Of a stretch of 64,000 bases of DNA, positions 56,743-64,000 are shown piece after piece. Each line of letters opens with the position of its first letter. Position 1 is the first letter of the stretch. The notes below the pieces were generated by a model, which did not search any database, was not told the origin of the DNA, and saw only the letters and a list, made by a program, of their open reading frames with translations. A program made the translations under genes and the position numbers. This stretch comes from Pampus argenteus (taxonomy: Eukaryota; Chordata; Actinopteri; Scombriformes; Stromateidae), in contig CM072871.1 of the NCBI GenBank assembly GCA_036937835.1, positions 5,685,501 through 5,749,500 on the forward strand, in the 5' to 3' direction.

Positions 56743-59192
56743 ACTGGACTCTCCCTTCATGACAGCGGTTTTGATATTTCTGGAAACCACTGAGGCAGTC
56801 GGCTGTATTGGGTCAGTGCCCTCAGACAACAGCAATTTACAAAGATTAGACGTAGTCTGGGCTTTTTGTCATCTACATTCTGTTTTTTGCTGACGTTTTA
56901 TAACAATTGTTTCTCCAGTGCACTTTACTCTGGAGGCCGGTAGCAGTGAAGGACTGTGGCGTTTATTTGCAGGTACCGTTTTCTCGTCCTTAGCCTTAAT
57001 TCTGTTTCACTTACTTTGGGAAAACTGGTATCTTTTTCTGAGGTTTTATCCGTCTCTGTTTTCTAGATGTGTATGTGTGCGCTGTGCTCATCTGCTCACT
57101 GGGCCTGCTGTCCATCTTCCTGTTCACACTGGTTCTCACCTGCCAGTATTTCTACAGGAGACACAGACTCAAAGGTCAGGCTATTCTCCTTATTAAACAT
57201 TCACATAACTTCGCATTAAATAACATTCTGGTGGCTTTGCTATAATTTAACATTTTCTTTGTACCGTTTGCTCCACAGCAAGTTACCTTCTGGTCAGGTG
57301 TCCAGAAAGCAGGTACAATAAGTCTTTAACAATAAGAGTGTGATTATAGTGGGAGTCGAGATTGTCTATTAAAGTTAATTCCCTCTGCTCCGTGCAGCTC
57401 AGGAGAGACTGTAACCAGCTTAGGCAGTTCATCGAGTTCTTCCCCAAGAGCAAAAAGGAAAGACACAAGACCGGAAACTGACAGAAAAGTCACAGTAAAA
57501 GCACCTAAAGTGCCCGAGGAGCCACCGCCACACATACCAGCTAAAGGTAAAGCAACAGTTTTGAGGGCATGGATGTGACATCTTGGGCATTTTTTAAATT
57601 ATTTTACAGATCAATTAGGCTGTAAATATGTCTATACTATTAACCACAGTCTAGTCTTTTGGGATACAGCAGCTCAGGTTAGTAATGTCACCTCACAGCA
57701 TGAAGGAACCTGGTTCACTTTCCAGTCCTGGCCTGTGTTGGGAGTTTTAGTTTCCTCCAAATATTCCAAACATGCTGGAGGCATTAGAGTCACAGTGGGA
57801 AGAGAGAGGCTCCAGAGAATGAAAATGATGCTAAATAAATGAACTAGAGGGTAAAGAAAACAATAGTAAATGAACGTATGCAGCAAGGACAAAAGCAGAA
57901 GAAGATACCCCTGATATAATTCACTTTCCATGATTAAATCAGTAGCTTTGGAGACAGTGGGAGACCAGCAGAAACAGTCTGAGAGTGAAACTTTATGCTG
58001 TATTTGGATTAAAAATCCTGCTGAGTGTATTGTCTGCGGTAAAATTAACACTGATGCTGAAAATTACAGAATTAAGCTCTTATTTCTGTAATAAACAATA
58101 CCTTGAAAAACACATAGTACATACACAAGCAAGTACATATTTGTAATTTCATTTCTCCTGGCTGTTTTGAATCAATTAATCTGTTTGTTTTTTTGTTTTT
58201 TTTTAGTGCCGGTTGCTGCAAAGAGACCTCAGAAGCCCAGACGGTTAAAGACTCAGCCACGGAGATCTGCTACTGTAAGTCTTCTCGTCTTCACCCATCA
58301 CACAGGCGCAAATATTCCATTAGCTATGTCCACTACTGCCATTGTATAATCTATTAAATATATGCACTTAATAGATTTGTTAAAACAAATGTATCTCAAA
58401 GTGTTTTTTTTGTTGTTATGCATAGAGTTGTTATTGAGATATATGCAAGGGGGAATTTGTCTCACGACTGCATGAGTTTATTGCCATCTCTTCATTCACT
58501 TATGAGCTTGATAATTCTATTTAGCTTTATTGCTTCTCAAACACAATTATTCATTTAGAGTGCTTCGTTGGTTTTATATCTACAATAAAAGTGTCAAACA
58601 AGTATATATAGAGAAGAAAACTACTCAAACTAAGGATAACCAGTATTTGTACTGATGCTGCTCTTGTGATTTTGAGGATGTGAGCATTTGCTTTGCACGA
58701 ACATACTGATTGCATTAGTGCAACTCGGAGGATCTGAAGACGTTGGATAGGACTCCTATTGTACTAAATGTTTTTCGACTTAAGTGAATGTTCCAAGAGG
58801 TCCTGCAAACAAATACTTTCTGCTGCTGAACAGCACTAAGGAGATGTTTTCCATAGAAACTGTAAATATACCACTGTTTGCAGACAAAAGATTAGAGGCA
58901 GACGCTTGCACTCCCAATCTTATTTTTCCTGAGAGAAAACGCATGACTTTGTTTACTATGTACAAGCCTTTGCCTTATCTCTGAGCTACATTCATTTATG
59001 TTTCTCTCATTATATCTCTCCTTTATCCAGCCTCAAGTATCAAAAGTATCGCAAGATGATAGTCTGACATATGCAGAGCTGGAGCTGGTCAGACCGAGGC
59101 CGGAGCCCCCAGCCTCCTCCAGCCCTGACCCTGCACCCTCCAGCCCGGACACCGTGTACGCTCAGATCCTCTTTCAGGAGAAACAGCTGTAA
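52649..59192 (+). CDS. vstm4: VSTM4, V-set and transmembrane domain protein 4
   Basis: VSTM4 is a type I membrane immunoglobulin-superfamily protein; the mammalian ectodomain has been described as inhibiting T-cell activation and as released in peptide form. Coding exons: 52649-52697, 53849-54316, 56919-56972, 57067-57174, 57279-57312, 57398-57546, 58207-58274 and 59031-59192; phases join to 363 residues (human 320). Residues 1-16 form a hydrophobic signal peptide. The V-set domain keeps cysteines 44 and 147, W60, and the DQGFYTC motif, and the mature part starts EVCHALNVTV, as in human. NVT and NYT are potential N-glycosylation sites. A membrane segment lies at about 193-217, followed by a basic stop-transfer stretch. 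The tail keeps SSGETVTS and ends with LTYAEL (322-327) and TVYAQI (351-356), both ITIM/ITSM-like. Odd: a proline-rich insertion at 72-87 inside the V-set domain. The start follows from the signal peptide frame. Confidence 0.94.
54317..56918 (+). other. Large vstm4 intron, nothing recognised
   Basis: A 2.6 kb intron with no supported exon. A (TG)n tract lies at 56710-56741, just upstream of the third coding exon. The preceding intron (52698-53848) is likewise empty of recognised features. Confidence 0.6.
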
Positions 59193-59609
59193 ACACAGCA
59201 GCTCTGGACACATGGATGTCATGGTACCTTCTGTTGAGGGTAGATTCAGTTCCCCAAACTGAACTGAGCAGCATCCAAAGGACTGTATTTATTAACTATC
59301 AATATGACATTTAGCATTTGATTTCTAGCTGTAAGTACGCTACAACTATTGGTAAATGAGGATGAGGGTGTTTCCTTGGAGTGGATCCATGCCAGCACAG
59401 CGGTTTCTGGGTCCTATGATTCTGTTGTTTTGTTTGTTAGCAACCCTGGCCTGTGAGCCAGATGTTTATAAAGAATGCTCTAATTGTTAACTATTCTGCA
59501 TAAACTCTGGAGACTGTGTGGAAAGAAATTGTTGTCCAGGCTCTTTTACTGCAGTGTCAGGAGGCACTGCAACACTCGGCTTTTTAAATGCATTTATAAT
59601 TACAGTACT

Positions 59610-59615
59610 AATAAA
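59610..59615 (+). terminator. vstm4: vstm4 polyadenylation signal
   Basis: AATAAA lies 418 bases beyond the vstm4 stop, with a second copy at 59623-59628. Which is used is unknown. Confidence 0.5.
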
Positions 59616-59860
59616 CCAAATTAATAAATATAAGCCTGGATCTGACATTCAAAGAGTACACGCTTTGCTTTGCATAAATCTTATTTATAAAATATGTTTG
59701 AATTGGTTTTTAATCTGTGAAAATCTTCTGGTGTCACAAACAGCCGCATCCAGTGTCTTACATACACAGTATGTAAAACACACAAAATCACATCACCACA
59801 GGCCCACAGAGAACCTACTAATTTAACAATATGACAAATTAACAATGTCTGTAACTTATT

Positions 59861-60175
59861 AAAGCAATAGTTTGATACTTGGGAGAATATACTTATTCAC
59901 ACTTTGAGATTAAGATGAAAAGATTGATGCGCTTAACAAATATATGTTTGGTAAATTTGAGTCTACAGCCAGCAGTCGGTTATCTTAGCATAGGATAAAG
60001 GCGAGAAACCACAAACAGCTGAATGGATCAAAATCCTCCAACCAGCACATCTAAAGCTCACAAATGTTGTTTGATTTGTACAAAAACAAACGGATAGAAA
60101 TAAAAAAAAAAGTTGCAAAAACTTCAAAACGTTACTGCTCCTGGCAAAGAAATATTCCGGCAAATAACCGTCCGT
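59861..60175. repeat. Half copy of the dispersed element seen at 2.6-3.2 kb
   Basis: It opens with AAAGCAATAGTTTGATACTT and contains CAGCCAGCAGTCGGTTATCT and CCAGCACATCTAAAGCTCAC, the same order of phrases as the left half of the 2637 element and of the teleost family I recall. No inverted right end is visible, so it is truncated. No frame. Confidence 0.5.
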
Positions 60176-61660
60176 AACGGCACATGGAGTCTTCTGCTTC
60201 TGATTTGGCAGTCACGCTAAAATGGCAGAGACATAAACAGCAAATAGGAACCCTGAAAGCAGCAGGCATTACGCTCAAGTATCTCAGAAAGGTGAAGGGT
60301 GTAGGCCATTTTGTGAAGGTCAGTGTGTGAAAAATGGGATGAAGATAGAGGCGCACGGAGAAAGAGAATGATGCACATCCACATCCTTTCCCTCTGCGAG
60401 TGGGAGAGATGGAGAGAGAGAGCGCATCATCCCCCACAGTTCAGACTCACTGACTAGGATGAACCTGCTAATGACTACATTTATTCAAATTAGACTAATT
60501 GTAATCATGGTTAATAATTAGCTTTACAGTGCATTATAATTGGGTTAGGCTACAAGATGGTTCTGCCTAGGTGCAATAATTTATTTGATTTAATTATTCT
60601 GAAGAACCCAGTGGTTTGACATTTCATATCATAAAACCAGCGGCGTAGAGAAAATGGAGATGGTCGTTGTCTTTAGAGAAGGTCATTGCTCGCTCTCTGG
60701 GAAAATTATGAGGACTATTTTCCACCCTATTAAGCTACTCCACTTAGCACAATTAGCCACACACACAAAGGTTAAAGACAGAGACCTCTTCCTTTATGAT
60801 AGAGAGGAGTGGTGCATGTGCACGAGTGAGGAAGTGAAACACAGACCGAGTGAGTCTCCACAATCTTGACAGTGTATGCTTATTTAAAATAGTAAATGGT
60901 CGCTTGTAGGGAAATTTAGAGCAAAGATGAGTGTCAGTATTGTACTTTTGCACAGAAAGATCAAAATCTATGAAGGGGTTTCATACCGTCTCTCTCATAA
61001 AATAGGTCAGATTCACCCAGGAGTGTGTTGTGGAAGCTCAGCAGTGATTATCGTGATCATGTAAGGTTTAGCTGATGAGGAGATTTGTGTGGCTAAAAAA
61101 GGTTCGTCTGTCAACAAAATCATCCACAACACACAGTCGACGCGATCAGACAGTAAACTTGTATAGAAAGGATAATGGTAATTACATTACAAAGCATGAA
61201 AACACATTGTGAAAAACAAAGTAAGTCTAGTAAACTATTCATGACCAACTAAACATCCTGTTTGGTCATACCACAAACATTCACCAAAACAAAACACTAT
61301 AACCCTTGTAGCATAAAACGCTGACGTATGCATGCCGCAGTTTTTATTATAGAAAAGGATCCGCTCCAGCCCTACAGTGCTATTAAAAAGCCGTATATGT
61401 CAGGGAACGCTGGCTGAACACGCGCCGTTATTCATACATCATACAGCTTCCATCATTTTTCCTCACTGAAAATCTCCCAACATGTTTTAATAATTCTAGA
61501 CAGTGTCCTTTGAGTTTTGCATTTATGAAATAAAACAAAGCAAAAGTAAATAAAATCCTGGCCGGCCCAGATTTCAGTCGTAATGGAAATCACAGTTACT
61601 ATTTTACACTGAGAGTCACAGGACAAAAGAGGATTTAGACAAATACCATATAGCTATAAA
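59870..61660. other. Interval between the vstm4 and wdfy4 3' ends
   Basis: Convergent genes meet here. Apart from the repeat fragment at its left end, I see no exon. ATTA-rich stretches occur near 60.47-60.61 kb and a less AT-rich block near 61.36-61.46 kb; neither can be assigned a role. Confidence 0.5.
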
Positions 61661-61662
61661 GT

Positions 61663-61668
61663 TTTATT
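61663..61668 (-). terminator. wdfy4: wdfy4 polyadenylation signal
   Basis: TTTATT on the plus strand reads AATAAA on the minus strand, about 310 bases beyond the wdfy4 stop codon. It is the most plausible signal, though other AT-rich hexamers lie nearby. Confidence 0.4.
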
Positions 61669-61978
61669 CAAATTTGTCGAAATTCAGTATTTACACAGCA
61701 AAAATAGAGAATTAATTAAATATTTATATGAAGGAGGTAAAATATTCACTATTGTCTGAGATGGTCTTGTATTATTATGTATTGTCTTACATTGTTCTCC
61801 CTGAATGCACACACACGAGAGAACTGAAACACAGCATCTCTCTCAATGCTCAGCTTGTGTCAGACCTGAGACACTGATGGATTTTACTGCCTGCAGAAGT
61901 CTGTGTCAGACTCTCTCTGAGAGGATAAAGGTTGTGTAGATGCCCAGAGGCATGAAAGGGCTCGTACCCTGCTACATC

Positions 61979-63755
61979 TCACTCACAGGTCCAGGTGAAA
62001 ACTCTGCCCCAGCTATCACCTGCCAACAGAGTAGCATGGCTCCTACACAGAAGAGATGAATGAAGAAGAAATCAATCAGAATGCAATAATACAAATAAAA
62101 TGCCGTAAGGTTCAGTTTAAATTCAGTTCCTTATCTGTACAGTATTAGTGATGCAGCTCTGTTAGCTGTGTGGGTGCCTGTTATTTACTGTACCTGGACA
62201 TGGCCAGTGCTGTGATTGCCGGGTTGTGTTTGTAGCGGCGTTGCGACACAGCCTGACTTCTGTTCAGCTCTTTACACAACACCAGATGTCTCTCCCAGCC
62301 TTTAACCTGGCACGAGCTGCTCACTGTGGATGCATCATGAGAAAAATTAAATCTCCATTTATTACCGAATCACGGGGCAGGTGTCCACGCTGTCTGTAAC
62401 CCTGACCCAGTTGTCACAGCGAAAAAATTTAAATGTACCCTAATGCAGTGTTTATCTGTGGTCAGTAGGCTGTTAAAGGGAGAAAAATCCCTCGCATACA
62501 GATGCCTGTGTTATGTAAAGACTTGTTTCAATGTAATTTACCAAGCATAATACTCCTATGAGGTGACAGGAGGCTGTAACCAACATATACCAAATTGGAT
62601 CTGGGTATTATTGCTTTCTAAATTATACACGCACACACACGTCAGCAGAATTACTCATCAGTGTTTACTGCCTCTATGTTTAATAACTTTATAACATAAT
62701 TCCTGGTAGCCCTAATGCTAGTGAGGGATGGGGTAAGCATTATAAGCTCTCATCTGGAAACAACGCTGTCTTGCTCTGAGATGAGCAGTTAAAAATAATC
62801 ATCTCACACTTAAGGATTTATCTAATTAGATAGAGGCAGATTTCTTTTTGAAACACATAATAAAAGAAGTATTTCTTTTTAAGCACTTTTCTTTTCAGTC
62901 GGTCGTACGGTAGTGCTGTTGTCAGCCGCTACAATCATCTATGCTGTTATAAATACATCTATATCCTATCCTATTGCCACCAGCATTACCGTCTCTCTCT
63001 GTTTGCGCTGTTCGGTCTTGCCCTGGGGACACGGGCTCTTCTGGAGGGCCAGGTAATTGTGTTCTGGTGTACTCTGTCCTCCATATCTGTATGAGAGACA
63101 CATAACGAGTAGCAAAATCAGACATAATTCAACATAATAACAAACACACACGCGTACACACTGGCACGCGCGCACACACCCCGTAACGCAAGGTAATAAT
63201 ACAGTAATAATACCAGTTGTGTGTGTGTGTTGTGCATGTAGCACGCACGCCCACCGCCAAGTGCAGCCCAATTTATAGTTTGCAGCTTTGATTGCAGAGA
63301 GGCAGCATATGTTTACATTAATTCTCAGCACACACCACACACACAACCCATATGCTGTTACTAATACCTCAATGGACATCCAAGCTGCTACCTGCAAGGC
63401 CAATGCCAAAGTAATGACTGTCATATTTGAATACTGTACATTATACTGTATAATACAAAGCAAAACCTCTCCTACTGACTGATTAGTGCTATAAACAGCT
63501 GACAGAGAGTGATTTTAAAGACGGACATTTTCTCTGTCTCACTCAACACGCACACAAAACAACCCAACTCACCCGTATAATGCCATCTGCACAGCCAGTG
63601 ACAATGACGTTCCTGGCGTCCCACTCGTGCCGCTGTGTGAAGCTGACACACAGGATGTCTGCCTGAGGCCCGCAGGAAGTGTTAATGCAGGTCAACAGCT
63701 GACCCTTCATCGTCCACAGGTAGAGCAGAGGCCCCGCACATGATGCGATCTCACC
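61979..63755 (-). CDS. wdfy4: WDFY4 C-terminal exons (gene continues past right edge)
   Basis: WDFY4 is a large BEACH/WD40/FYVE-family protein; in mammals it is needed by dendritic cells for cross-presentation. Only the end is here: exons, in transcription order, 63573-63755, 62990-63086, 62194-62323 and 61979-62042, all GT-AG, phases joining to 157 residues and a TGA stop. The protein reads as WD40 repeats: GEIASCAGPLLYLWTMKGQ, then GCADGIIRIWRTEYTRTQLP, then a Pro/Glu-rich linker, then HNPAITALAMSRSHATLLAG and GRVFTWTCE. It resembles the WDFY3 tail, so the family is certain; WDFY4 rather than WDFY3 rests on its position next to vstm4 in convergent orientation, as in human. The third exon uses the acceptor ATCCACAG; alternative AGs nearby put stops in frame or lose matching residues. 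No exon was found between 63756 and the window end. Confidence 0.85.
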
Positions 63756-63947
63756 CTTGGACAGAATAATATGGTGTTGACACCCATGTGTGCACAAATG
63801 TACATGGAGATGCACAAAAAAAAGCAAACACAAGCACAAAGAGGATATGTATGCTGTCAACAATGAGAAACCTCCCTTCCTCATGCTGTGAGGTGAGTGA
63901 AGGGGAACAACATGGCAGCACTGAGCCAAAGACTACAACGAACAAAA

Positions 63948-63991
63948 GAGAGAAAGAAAGAAAGAGAGAAAGAACGAGAGAAAGAAATAAA
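63948..63991. repeat. GAAA purine-rich simple repeat
   Basis: A GAAA/GAGA tract near the right edge, within a wdfy4 intron. Confidence 0.85.
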
Positions 63992-64000
63992 GAGGTTTTT

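Noticed and set aside
1..64000. CRISPR arrays, bacterial operons, tRNA or rRNA genes
   Set aside because: No spaced direct repeats with unique spacers, no ribosome-binding-site-led gene strings and no tRNA cloverleaf were noticed; the gene structures are eukaryotic throughout.

Overview
This window is vertebrate nuclear DNA, almost certainly from a ray-finned (teleost) fish. The genes have many short GT-AG exons, the sequence is rich in CA/TG microsatellites, and the dispersed repeats are of types I recognise from fish genomes. All gene names come from reading the translated exons and recalling the families; no database was searched.

Layout from left to right: (1) 1-10.1 kb has no gene I can support, only fragments of dispersed repeats and one weak candidate exon. 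(2) 10.2-25.6 kb, plus strand: the complete ercc6 gene (Cockayne syndrome B, a SNF2-type DNA translocase for transcription-coupled repair), with one non-coding and 21 coding exons and a predicted protein of 1446 residues. A Tigger-like element sits in one intron and a decayed Tc1-like element lies just downstream. (3) 27-33 kb, plus strand: drgx, a paired-like homeobox gene of sensory neurons, with six coding exons encoding 300 residues and several homeodomain-site-rich non-coding blocks. (4) 33-39 kb: mostly non-coding, with a possible promoter of the next gene. (5) 39.0-50.2 kb, plus strand: the cefip/C10orf71 homologue, a 3651-codon open frame in one exon, much longer than the roughly 1435-residue human protein and swollen by low-complexity and tandem-repeat segments. 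(6) 52.6-59.6 kb, plus strand: vstm4, an immunoglobulin V-set membrane protein with eight coding exons and 363 residues. (7) 61.7-64 kb, minus strand: the last four coding exons of wdfy4 (BEACH/WD40 family), convergent with vstm4; the rest of the gene lies beyond the right edge.

The genes do not form a pathway. Their order (ercc6, drgx, cefip, vstm4, wdfy4) matches the human 10q11.2 block, which supports the identifications. By that synteny the cholinergic locus (chat/slc18a3) would be expected left of the window. The features most worth a second look are the expanded, repeat-driven cefip protein, a proline-rich insertion in the vstm4 V-set domain, and putative regulatory blocks around drgx. 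I found no sign of an undescribed multi-gene system.
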